Below are positions 1 to 7,483 of a stretch of 33,965 bases of DNA, piece after piece. Every line of letters starts with the position of its first letter. Position 1 is the first letter of the stretch. The notes beneath the pieces are model-generated. The model saw only the letters and a program-made list of their open reading frames with translations, was not told the origin of the DNA and made no database searches. Source of the DNA: Bacilli bacterium (lineage in GTDB: Bacteria > Bacillota_I > Bacilli_A > RFN20 > CAG-288); contig CAAGLY010000020.1 in the NCBI GenBank assembly GCA_900770925.1, positions 1-33,965 of the forward strand, read 5' to 3'. Made by a program: the position numbers and the translations under genes.

Positions 1-72
1 CAGGTCATCGATGAGACAGAGGAAGCGGAAGAAAAGGAAAAGCACCTGGGCAGACCGAAAAGCAAAAGATAA
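1..72 (+). CDS. 3' end of an unidentified protein-coding gene
   Basis: Frame 1 is open from the first base to a TAA at 70-72 and gives a 23-residue, highly charged tail ending HLGRPKSKR. It is followed 52 bases later by a strong rho-independent terminator, as expected for the end of a gene. The family cannot be recognised from so short an acidic then basic tail. Confidence 0.55.
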   Translation, partial: QVIDETEEAEEKEKHLGRPKSKR

Positions 73-124
73 TAGACATTCTTCCAGTGTGAAAGAATTT
101 ACAAATTCCTAAACAAAAAGAAAA

Positions 125-158
125 ATCGATACCGGTAAGGTATCGATGTCTTTTCTTT
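125..158. terminator. bidirectional rho-independent terminator
   Basis: A perfect 9-bp stem (ATCGATACC at 125-133 with GGTATCGAT at 139-147) and a 5-base loop is flanked by a T-rich tract on the right and by an A-rich tract on the left. It can end the partial + strand gene and the minus-strand tRNA pair. Confidence 0.85.
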
Positions 159-159
159 T

Positions 160-236
160 TGGTGGAACAAGTAGGACTTGAACCTACAACCACTCGGTTA
201 TGGGCCGAGGGCTCTAACCAATTGAGCTATTGTTCC
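160..236 (-). tRNA. tRNA-Ile2 (anticodon CAT, expected to be lysidine-modified)
   Basis: A complete cloverleaf is visible on the minus strand: acceptor GGAACAA/TTGTTCC, D stem GCTC/GAGC, anticodon stem CTCGG/CCGAG, T arm GTAGG-TTCAAGT-CCTAC, discriminator A and encoded CCA. The anticodon is CAT. The G1-C72 pair and lack of three G-C pairs in the anticodon stem rule out the initiator. The A37-A38 loop end resembles tRNA-Ile2 more than elongator Met, so the CAT is probably converted to k2C by TilS. The anticodon loop reads CCCATAA, so position 33 is C instead of the near-universal U. Confidence 0.85.
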
Positions 237-239
237 AAG

Positions 240-315
240 TGGTGGCTACGGGGGGAGTCGAACCCTCGACATAGCGGGTATGAACCGCCCGCTCTACCAA
301 CTGAGCTACGTAGCC
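240..315 (-). tRNA. tRNA-Met (elongator, anticodon CAT)
   Basis: Cloverleaf on the minus strand with acceptor GGCTACG/CGTAGCC, D arm GCTC/GAGC, anticodon loop TTCATAC, T arm GAGGG-TTCGACT-CCCCC (one A-C mismatch at pair 50-64), discriminator A and encoded CCA. The loop sequence matches bacterial elongator Met. It is transcribed ahead of the Ile2 tRNA with only three bases between them, so the two form one transcript. Confidence 0.9.
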
Positions 316-327
316 AAAGCAAAGTTA

Positions 328-356
328 ATCTTAAAACGGAAGAGAAAAAAAAGCAA
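328..356 (-). promoter_or_regulatory. promoter for the tRNA-Met/tRNA-Ile2 pair
   Basis: On the minus strand TTGCTT (351-356) and TAAGAT (328-333) are separated by 17 bases. The -10 ends 12 bases before the tRNA-Met 5' end, the expected distance for a stable-RNA promoter. Confidence 0.5.
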
Positions 357-722
357 GAAGAAACAGTATAAGCCATAGAAATCTATCATGGATTTACGTG
401 GAAATCAAAAAAAGAACTCATTCATGAAAAATTGTCCTTACTCTGAATGCGTCTTTTAATCGTTTGTCTTGAAACTTGATGCTGACCTTGAATGACTCAA
501 ATATCATCTTGCTTGTCCCTCCATTCTGGTTTTGTTTTACAATTCAGGTAATTGAATAATCCAGAATTTTCAAATTCGTTTTTTCTCAGAGCAAGTCTGT
601 TCATGAAAATCATTGGTTGTTATTATCTAAAGCTAATCCGATAAACCAACGTAAATAGTATGATCAGAGTTACTATTTATACTCTATTTTTTAACATATT
701 AATCTTGATTTTTTTGTCAAAC
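357..722. other. AT-rich intergenic stretch without a recognisable gene
   Basis: No open frame with a start, ribosome site and family features is visible on either strand. The stretch separates the tRNA promoter from the lipoprotein promoter. I see no hairpin-plus-T-tract and no known RNA motif in it. Confidence 0.5.
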
Positions 723-728
723 TATAAT
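723..728 (+). promoter_or_regulatory. -10 box upstream of the lipoprotein gene
   Basis: A consensus TATAAT lies 40 bases before the ATG. No good -35 is seen at 16-18 bases. An AAGGAGG sequence at 738-744 follows, but it is about 23 bases from the ATG, so the weaker GGAGA at 748-752 may be the ribosome site. Confidence 0.4.
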
Positions 729-767
729 CTTACAAAAAAGGAGGGCTGGAGAACCGGCACAAATTAA

Positions 768-1287
768 ATGAAAGCTTCAGTAATTATTCTCGCTCTTCTT
801 CTTTGTTTAACTGGCTGCCAAAGCACACCGAAAGTCGATAAGTCCAGATACGGAGGAGCAGAAGTCACTCTCTATTACCGGAGTGCTTTCGATGAGGCTT
901 ATCCTAACACCTATAAATGTATTTCACCTGTCGTTATCGATTCAGAGCTGACTGAAAAGATTCTCGATTTCGATGCTTCAGTCCGTCAGAAAGGCAATTT
1001 CCAGTATAAAGGAAACACAGGTGCAGAAGATGCAAGTCTAATCCAATACTACCGCCTGAAAACAAAGAAGCCGTCGGAAAAAGCAGTTAAACGGTATATC
1101 TATATCTCAGGATAGAAAAACCTGTATGGACATCGATGAGGATAGGGCAAAGCAGTCTAGCCCTGAAAAAGGGCAGCTCTATCTTAAGTATGACTTCAGC
1201 GATAAGAGCATAGATAGTTCCTTCGTTGAGGAAATCAAGAAGATCGTTGATTCTGCTCCGCTGATATCCGGAAAAGACGAAGACTGA
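768..1287 (+). pseudogene. small secreted lipoprotein gene broken by a frameshift
   Basis: The first part (768-1115) begins with a lipoprotein signal: a short hydrophobic run and lipobox LTGC, with Cys17 as the lipidation site. About 98 residues rich in Tyr, Lys and Asp follow before a TAG. The +1 frame then stays open to a TGA at 1285-1287 and reads as similar charged sequence, passing without a stop through the tandem TATATC copies near 1095-1108, where the two frames seem to join. Together they would make a protein of about 172 residues. An in-frame TAA lies just before the ATG, so the start is secure. The family is not recognised. A sequencing slip in the short repeat is possible. Confidence 0.55.
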
Positions 1288-1305
1288 TTCTTAGCATCTA
1301 GGTTA

Positions 1306-1342
1306 AAACTGCCCTCTGATTACTCAGAGGGTGGTTTTTATT
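1306..1342 (+). terminator. rho-independent terminator of the lipoprotein gene
   Basis: CCCTCTGA (1312-1319) pairs perfectly with TCAGAGGG (1324-1331) around a 4-base loop and is followed by a T run. Confidence 0.85.
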
Positions 1343-1406
1343 TGCCGGAATAATCCGTATGAGAAACCCATCAATCTCTATTTGAATCCCCTTTCATAAA
1401 AAGTAG

Positions 1407-1435
1407 TGGAAATCATTGTTTTAAGGCTTTATACT
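1407..1435 (+). promoter_or_regulatory. promoter for the EF-G-like gene
   Basis: TGGAAA (1407-1412) and TATACT (1430-1435) are 17 bases apart. The predicted transcript would start near 1442, downstream of the GTG at 1406, which supports the ATG at 1484 as the real start. Confidence 0.5.
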
Positions 1436-1483
1436 AGTATCAGTTTATATGTAAGCGATTACATAGCAAAAGAAAGGAAATCC

Positions 1484-3535
1484 ATGATTTACACACCAGA
1501 CAGAATCCGCAACATTGCCGTAGTCGGTCATCAGGGAAGCGGAAAGACGACATTAGTCGAAGCTCTCGCCTATCTCACTGGTCTCATCAAGGAAAAGGGA
1601 AGAATCGAAGAGAAGAATACGATTTCTGATTTCAGGCCAGAAGAGAAAAAGAAACAGATGTCTCTTTCCTCTTCAGTCATCCCTCTCACCTACAATGACT
1701 ATAAGATTAATCTGATTGATCTACCAGGTAATGATGATTTCATCTATGAGCAGATTGGTATTACCCGTCTGATCAAAGGTGCCGTCCTTGTCATCGATGC
1801 AAGCAAAGGTGTCCAGGTTGGTACAAGGAAAGCCTTCAAGAGGCTGAAGAAGAGAGGCGTTCCGATTTTTATCTATCTGAATAAGAGGGATAAGGATGAT
1901 GTCGATTTCGACTCCTTATATGAGGAAATCAAGGAAAAGCTTGACGAGCATAAGTGTGTTCCGTTCTCTTATCCGATTGGACGGAGAGAAAAATTCGATG
2001 GCTTTGTCAACATTCCGGAAAAGAAGGCCCGTAAGTTCAATGGCGTCAACTGTGTAGATGATGTCATCTACGATGATAAGAAAGCCATCATCTTCTCCTT
2101 GTATAACCGGTTATGCGAATCGGTCGCCTATTCAAGCGAAGACAGGCTCGATAAGTTCTGCTCTGGTGAACCCTTAACCGATAAGGAAATCAAATCCGGT
2201 CTCCGTAAAGGTGTCCTTAATGGTGACCTTTATCCGATTCTTGTCGGCTCCGCCGAAAAGAATATCGGATTAAATACCAGGTTAGATAGGTTCATTGATT
2301 ATCTGCCGGCTCCGAGCGACCTTAAGCCATATGCAGCCTTAGATGAGGAAGGCAAAGAAGCCGATGTAAAGACATCAAATGAAGAACCGGCTTCCTTAAG
2401 GGTATTCAAAGAGACCTATAATCCTTATCAGGGAAGGATTTCCATCTTCAAAGTCAATTCTGGAGTCGTCCGCTTAGGAGATACCCTTTACTGTCCGAAC
2501 AATAAGAAGACCTATAAGAGGACAGCTCTCTTCACTATCTGTGGTGAGAAGCTGACTCCTGCCCAGGAAATCAGTGCTGGCGATATCGGTGCGGCAACAA
2601 AGTTAGAGGATAGGAGAGTCTCTTATACTCTGTCCGCTAGGGAGAAGATTGTTAGGTTCCGTCCGACCAAGTATCCTACTGCCACCTATTTCAAAGCCTT
2701 AGTTCCGGAAACAAAGAAGGATTCCGATAAGCTCTTCCCTGAAATCACGAAATTCCAGATTCAGATGCCGACTCTCCGCTTAGACAATAATGTCAACACC
2801 GGCCAAATCCTCTTAGGATCTCTCTCCTCCTCGCATCTTGACTACGTCTTAGACCAGATCAAAGAGAACGGAATCAAGTTCCATACTGAACCGGTCAAGA
2901 TCGAATACAAGGAAACAATCACCCAGAAAGGAGAGGCGGAAGGACGTTATATCAAGCAGTCCGGCGGTTCTGGCTATTATGGAGTTGTCAACAGGACATT
3001 CGAGCCGGCAGCGGAAACGTGCTTTACTTCGACTGTCTTCGGCGGTCATATCGACAAAGGATACTTCCCGCCGGTCGAGGAAGGCTTCCGCGAAGCAAGG
3101 AAGAAGGGATTGCTGACGGGAAGCGAAGTCATCAATGTCAAAGCCACTCTTACCGATGGTAAGCAGCATACGGTCGACAGCAACGAAATGGCCTTCAAGA
3201 ATGCAGCCAGGCTTGCCTTCAAGAATGCCTATAGGAGCTGCGCTCCGATCCTGCTTGAGCCTTACTATAAGATTACGGTCAATGTCTCTCCTGAATACTT
3301 AAATGCAGTCTATTCCGACCTAAGCCGTAAACGCGGTCAGATTACTGCAACGGAAGAAGGAGATGACGGCACATTGAATGTCAGGGCTATTGTTCCGCAG
3401 GCAGAAATGCTCGAGTATGCAAACGAACTGAAGTCCTTCACGAAGTCGACGGGATTCTTCAACCTCACCTTCGATAGCTATAAGCCGGTTCCGAAAGAGC
3501 TTGCCGATAAGATCATCCAGTCCAGGAAGAAGTAA
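1484..3535 (+). CDS. elongation factor G-like translational GTPase (EF-G paralogue)
   Basis: A 683-residue GTPase of the EF-G family. The P-loop GHQGSGKT is at residues 15-22, a DxxG motif (DLPG) at 79-82 and NKRD at 133-136, followed by the EF-G-type domains II-V to the C terminus. The residue after DxxG is Asn83, where canonical EF-G has the catalytic His of the PGH motif. Firmicute EF-G paralogues also tend to lack this His, so this is probably the accessory EF-G rather than the main translocase. I chose the ATG at 1484 because AAAGGA lies just upstream and the promoter lies after the longer GTG start at 1406. Alone in its transcript, with terminators on both sides. Not a good match to TetM-type protection proteins by motif, though the folds are related. 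Confidence 0.9.
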   Translation: MIYTPDRIRNIAVVGHQGSGKTTLVEALAYLTGLIKEKGRIEEKNTISDFRPEEKKKQMSLSSSVIPLTYNDYKINLIDLPGNDDFIYEQIGITRLIKGAVLVIDASKGVQVGTRKAFKRLKKRGVPIFIYLNKRDKDDVDFDSLYEEIKEKLDEHKCVPFSYPIGRREKFDGFVNIPEKKARKFNGVNCVDDVIYDDKKAIIFSLYNRLCESVAYSSEDRLDKFCSGEPLTDKEIKSGLRKGVLNGDLYPILVGSAEKNIGLNTRLDRFIDYLPAPSDLKPYAALDEEGKEADVKTSNEEPASLRVFKETYNPYQGRISIFKVNSGVVRLGDTLYCPNNKKTYKRTALFTICGEKLTPAQEISAGDIGAATKLEDRRVSYTLSAREKIVRFRPTKYPTATYFKALVPETKKDSDKLFPEITKFQIQMPTLRLDNNVNTGQILLGSLSSSHLDYVLDQIKENGIKFHTEPVKIEYKETITQKGEAEGRYIKQSGGSGYYGVVNRTFEPAAETCFTSTVFGGHIDKGYFPPVEEGFREARKKGLLTGSEVINVKATLTDGKQHTVDSNEMAFKNAARLAFKNAYRSCAPILLEPYYKITVNVSPEYLNAVYSDLSRKRGQITATEEGDDGTLNVRAIVPQAEMLEYANELKSFTKSTGFFNLTFDSYKPVPKELADKIIQSRKK

Positions 3536-3544
3536 AGACTAAAT

Positions 3545-3582
3545 AACTGCCCTTAGCCGATTGGACTCTGGGCAGTTTTTTC
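3545..3582 (+). terminator. rho-independent terminator of the EF-G-like gene
   Basis: AACTGCCC (3545-3552) pairs with GGGCAGTT (3570-3577), followed by six T. Confidence 0.9.
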
Positions 3583-3590
3583 ACGGAAGA

Positions 3591-3635
3591 GAAAAAGGCT
3601 ATCCATAAGCCTTAAGCCATAGGATAGCCTTATTT
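3591..3635 (-). terminator. terminator of the ten-gene minus-strand operon
   Basis: AAGGCTATCC (3595-3604) pairs with GGATAGCCTT (3622-3631), a 10-bp stem. Reading the minus strand it is followed by a T run, and it lies 27 bases after the stop of the last operon gene. Confidence 0.85.
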
Positions 3636-3657
3636 GTGTTCTGCCCTGCTCAGATAA

Positions 3658-6600
3658 CTACTTCTTTTCCCTTAAGGAGGCGACAGAGATGTTGTTCCGG
3701 CGGACAGCCTTGATGAAGTTATCTTTCTCAAGCGGAGGATAGAAGGTGTAACCCTGCCTGTAACAGTCGTATCCCCTCTCTTTGATGAGACGATACTGTT
3801 CCCTGTTCTCGACACCGATTAAGCCGACCTTGAGTCCGTATGCCTTGCCATCCTGCAGGAAGGAGAGGACCTGCGTGTATTTGATCCGGTCAGAATCGAT
3901 TTTTCCGACTAAGTTACGTCCGATCTTAATCTCAGAGAAACCGAGTTCCTTTAATCGTTCAAGGGAGACGTATTCACCAGTGAAGCCGTCACAGACAAGG
4001 ACAACACCGAGATCAGACATTGCCTTAGCAAAAGGCTTCCTGCTGAGATAGTCATCGTAGATATCCTTCTCCGGGATTTCGAAGGCGAAGAAATGATCCG
4101 GAACATGCTTGCTGCTGATCCTTTCCTTCCTCTTGCCGGGGAGGTCTTCATCCTTTAAGAAGGAGGAGGAAGTATTCAGCGTGATGCGCTTGACGCCCAT
4201 CCTTTTGAAGAGGGCAGTACCAAACTGGCCAAAAAGAGAACCCATGTAGGAAAGAAGCGCGTTAGAGATAAGACCGATCCTGTTGTTCTCATAAGCGACA
4301 TGGATGAGTTCGGCAGTATCAAGCTGCGTGTTACGGAAGTCATCGTCAAGACGGAGAAGCATTTCAGCACCGAAGATCTGCTTATTCTTGGAATCAAGAA
4401 GAGGCTGAAGGAGGACGCGGAAGGTGTTGTTGACGAATTTCTCTTTGATGACATCGAGCCTGAAGAGCTTCTTGGAAGCAATACGGCAGTAGTTGCCTTC
4501 CTCGAAGTAAATGGTATTGCTCTTCGACTGACTGTTCACCGAGGCAACGCGGTCCATAGCATGGCTTAAGAAGTCAGAGGCAGCCGGATAACCCTGAGGG
4601 AAGCTGATAGGAAGATAGGTAATCCGTAAGTTGATAGACGGATTCTTCTTGTGATAGTCGCTTGTCCACTCTTCGATGGATTCACAGATGCTGATTGCAT
4701 CGCTCTGACCGCAGTTCGGAATGAGTAATCCGATAGATCCGGGAGTAAAACGGTAGAGACGGGTTCCGTTGATTCCCTCTTTCCTTCCGGAAAGGAAGGT
4801 ACGGAGAACAAGGAGTGTACCCTCGCTTCCTTTAGCCTTGACGATATCGCCAAGCGAATCGAAGCGGAGAATAATCATATATCCTTTACCGAAGATCTTA
4901 TAGATATCCGTCCTGCTCTGAACAAGAGTGGAGAAGGAATTGATGAGAAGGTCGCGGTCGAAGACATCCTCGAATCCGGCTTCGTTCTTCCTGTTCTTTT
5001 TCTTGACTAGGATAGAAGCTTCTTCCGCCTCTTCCTCATTCAGGGTAAGAGATTCCTCATAGGATTCGTTTCCGATCATCGTATCCTTCTTCGTACCAGT
5101 GATTAACGGACAGTCCTTACAGGGTTCAGATAAGCCGAACAGTGTCTTATAGCAAAGTTCTCCTGGTTTGGCATTCTGACTGATCATGAAGAGGTTTTCA
5201 CTATCTTCCTTGATGACATGCTCTTTCTTATCAATCTTCAGAAGAGCATATTCGGCAATCTTCCTCCTAGAGGCATTGACCCGTTTCCTTTCCTTCCTCA
5301 TATTGCTGTTAAGATAGACGAGATAGAATCCGCAGATTTTAGAGGAGAAGACAAGCAGGCTTTCCCGCAGATAGGAGTCAAGCTTCCTTTCCTGATCCGT
5401 ATTGAGGAAGTAGATCAGTCCCTGCAGCTTTCTTTTTTCATCATACCTACAGTAGAAGAAACAGGAAGAGAATCCGAGCCTGTCGGCATATTCCGCAATA
5501 GAAGAAGACATCTGACTCCGCTTAGAAGCAAAGTAAGAGCTGTCCTCTTCACAGGCTTTCCTGATTCCTTTCCTGAAGAGAGGAGAGATCTTGTCTCCTT
5601 CTTTAATGAAAGGCTCTCCTTCTTTCTTGCTGCAGACACTGAGCTTCTGAACATATTCGTCATCCTTAGTCAGCAGGATCCTTCCTCCGTACTGGATAGA
5701 GAAGCTCTGCAGAATCAGTGACCTGATTCCTGCTAAGGACTGCTTTGCTTTCTGACGGTTCTCTTCCGCAACATTCAGGCTAGAAATCGAAGATAAGATC
5801 TTTCCGGTAACATTCCTATACCTAGTCGAAGACATCCTCGAAGAACCTAAGTCTAAAGAGAGACGTTTAGGAAGGTACCTGACAAAGGGCTTCTGCCTGC
5901 GGATCGCATAGTGGATATCCGGGAAAAGCTCATCCACATTCGAATAAGGATAGCAGACAATAGCAAAGCGGGCAGTTAAGCTTGTCCTCTGTCCGTTGCT
6001 GTTCCTACGGTTAAGGGAGAGCTGTCTCTGCCTCCACCTGACTTTTTCCTTTAAATAAGAAAGAGAATCGACATGGGGGAAGAAGACATAGATACCCTGC
6101 TCATCTAAAACAGGAGAGAAAAAGATATCATCGAATTCCTTCAGTCCTTCCTTTAACTGATTAAGAAGGATATCGAATTCGTCTTCCTTTAATCCGTCTC
6201 CCTGCTCAAAGGGATAATAGACTTCCCTTAAGGCATTGCGGTAAAAAGCCGATAAGGTAATAAACTCACACCTGCGGTTATGGAAGTCGTGATGGGAAAC
6301 AAGAGTATGGTCAGCATCCAGGTAGTTCAGGTTCAGATTCTTGTAGTCCGCCTTCTCCGACACAAAATGGATATCTTTCCTTGTCGAGGTCAGTTCCTTG
6401 ATCTCCTCGTTCCAGGAGAAGAAGTCATCGATCACATTCTCCGGATAGGCAATGACATCCGTCTTTCCGTTCCTCCTCTTTTTCCGGTTCTGTGCGGTGA
6501 TGGAGGTAAGAGCGCCGTATCCGATCTGATAGAGATACTTTCCGGCAAAGAAGTCGACGGCAAGATAGACGACAGAAAAGATAACAAAGCAGACCCTTGT

Positions 6601-6747
6601 GATATGGGCAAGCTCCAACCGCTTAGTCAGATAGGAGGCAAGTCCTAAGGAGAAGCAGAGGACAAACTCAATAGCAAAGAAGATAAACGGAGCAAAGCGA
6701 TAGAAGAGAAAGAAGCGTTTAAGAGTAACGATTTTCTGTTTCTTCAT
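3658..6747 (-). CDS. large membrane protein with degenerate GGDEF and EAL domains (probable non-enzymatic nucleotide sensor)
   Basis: 1029 residues from an ATG with GGAGG seven bases upstream, one base after the previous stop (a longer start at 6792 would overlap the upstream gene). Two membrane segments (about 12-40 and 48-75) are followed by a long cytoplasmic part. A PAS-like segment near 490-570 has the cysteines C532, C543 and C546. A GGDEF-like domain at about 595-750 has TPGSIG where GGDEF should be. An EAL-like domain at about 760-1015 keeps the Glu of EMLLR, Asn858 and Glu890 but has Cys919, Gly943 and Ile977 at positions of the metal-binding Asp, the KxD Asp and the AEGVE Glu. Both domains therefore look catalytically dead. 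It may bind a nucleotide or a partner. Last gene of the operon. Confidence 0.85.
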   Translation of the reverse strand: MKKQKIVTLKRFFLFYRFAPFIFFAIEFVLCFSLGLASYLTKRLELAHITRVCFVIFSVVYLAVDFFAGKYLYQIGYGALTSITAQNRKKRRNGKTDVIAYPENVIDDFFSWNEEIKELTSTRKDIHFVSEKADYKNLNLNYLDADHTLVSHHDFHNRRCEFITLSAFYRNALREVYYPFEQGDGLKEDEFDILLNQLKEGLKEFDDIFFSPVLDEQGIYVFFPHVDSLSYLKEKVRWRQRQLSLNRRNSNGQRTSLTARFAIVCYPYSNVDELFPDIHYAIRRQKPFVRYLPKRLSLDLGSSRMSSTRYRNVTGKILSSISSLNVAEENRQKAKQSLAGIRSLILQSFSIQYGGRILLTKDDEYVQKLSVCSKKEGEPFIKEGDKISPLFRKGIRKACEEDSSYFASKRSQMSSSIAEYADRLGFSSCFFYCRYDEKRKLQGLIYFLNTDQERKLDSYLRESLLVFSSKICGFYLVYLNSNMRKERKRVNASRRKIAEYALLKIDKKEHVIKEDSENLFMISQNAKPGELCYKTLFGLSEPCKDCPLITGTKKDTMIGNESYEESLTLNEEEAEEASILVKKKNRKNEAGFEDVFDRDLLINSFSTLVQSRTDIYKIFGKGYMIILRFDSLGDIVKAKGSEGTLLVLRTFLSGRKEGINGTRLYRFTPGSIGLLIPNCGQSDAISICESIEEWTSDYHKKNPSINLRITYLPISFPQGYPAASDFLSHAMDRVASVNSQSKSNTIYFEEGNYCRIASKKLFRLDVIKEKFVNNTFRVLLQPLLDSKNKQIFGAEMLLRLDDDFRNTQLDTAELIHVAYENNRIGLISNALLSYMGSLFGQFGTALFKRMGVKRITLNTSSSFLKDEDLPGKRKERISSKHVPDHFFAFEIPEKDIYDDYLSRKPFAKAMSDLGVVLVCDGFTGEYVSLERLKELGFSEIKIGRNLVGKIDSDRIKYTQVLSFLQDGKAYGLKVGLIGVENREQYRLIKERGYDCYRQGYTFYPPLEKDNFIKAVRRNNISVASLREKK

Positions 6748-6748
6748 T

Positions 6749-7483
6749 CTATTCCTCCAAGATGTAGCTCTGCGAGATATCGCTGATGACATTCACAATC
6801 ACATGTCCGACCTCTGCTTCCTTCTGCAGGATCGAAGCATAGTCGTTGACATCAATCGGTTCAGAATAGACGCCTTCTACGACCTTAACGGCCACAAAAG
6901 GAACGTCATATAAAGAACAGGCGACACCGATTCCGCCAAGAGTCGAATCCAGAGCGATATTCCGTTCCAGACCGAAAAGACGTCCATGAAGCCTCATCGG
7001 TTCAAGTTGCTCTTTCTTCGTATAGAAGTGGCTAGAGGAAACAAAGTCGGCCTCATAGTGCGTAGAAAGGAAAGACCGGTTCAGAATCGGAAGAAGGAAA
7101 GAGAGAACCTGCTGAGAGGATTCCAGCCGCTTACCGATTTCCCGGACTTCACCCCATTTTCCGCCAAGAGTCGGAACCTGGTTCACATCGCTTAATAAAA
7201 TCGTACGGGACACTACCACATCGTTCCTCTTCCTCTCAGGAGAGAATCCACGGCAGGTTCCGACCGCAATCACAAGGATAACGAAATACTTCTCAATCAG
7301 ATACTGGCAGACAGCCTGTGCCCTATAGTTCGTATAGACATCACAGACAAGGCAGATATCATGACCGAAAATCTTTCCGTAGGAAGCGTCGAAATGCTTC
7401 AGAATACGCTCTTTTCTCCGCTTGGTAATCAGGCTTTCGAAGAAGATCCTATCATCATGGGATGAACCGATTAAGACAATCAT
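6749..7483 (-). CDS. nucleoside phosphorylase/MTAN-fold protein with altered active site
   Basis: 244 residues. The order of motifs follows the 5'-methylthioadenosine/S-adenosylhomocysteine nucleosidase fold: a beta-strand start MIVLIGS, a central AVGTCRGFSPE (about 72-82) followed by NDVVVS, and a late ALDSTLGGIGVAC...VPFVAVKVVEG stretch (176-203) that corresponds to the MEGAAIAQ...ISD end of true enzymes. The paired acidic residues of the substrate site and the general-acid Asp are not conserved (LDST, and EG at 202-203), so ordinary activity is doubtful. The start overlaps the stop of the EAL gene by ATGA, which implies translational coupling. It sits between two EAL-type genes. It may hydrolyse or sense a nucleotide; the substrate is unknown. 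Confidence 0.65.
   Translation of the reverse strand: MIVLIGSSHDDRIFFESLITKRRKERILKHFDASYGKIFGHDICLVCDVYTNYRAQAVCQYLIEKYFVILVIAVGTCRGFSPERKRNDVVVSRTILLSDVNQVPTLGGKWGEVREIGKRLESSQQVLSFLLPILNRSFLSTHYEADFVSSSHFYTKKEQLEPMRLHGRLFGLERNIALDSTLGGIGVACSLYDVPFVAVKVVEGVYSEPIDVNDYASILQKEAEVGHVIVNVISDISQSYILEE

Noticed and set aside
160..236. Initiator tRNA-Met
   Set aside because: It has a paired G1-C72 and lacks the three consecutive G-C pairs in the anticodon stem.
1484..3535. Tetracycline ribosomal protection protein (TetM/TetO type)
   Set aside because: The loss of the PGH His and the overall motif wording agree better with the EF-G paralogues of Firmicutes; nothing points to a resistance element around it.
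5218..5721. Antisense open frame of 167 codons inside the large GGDEF/EAL gene
   Set aside because: It is a shadow of the real gene: no ribosome site, no domain, and the minus-strand frame has strong family features.
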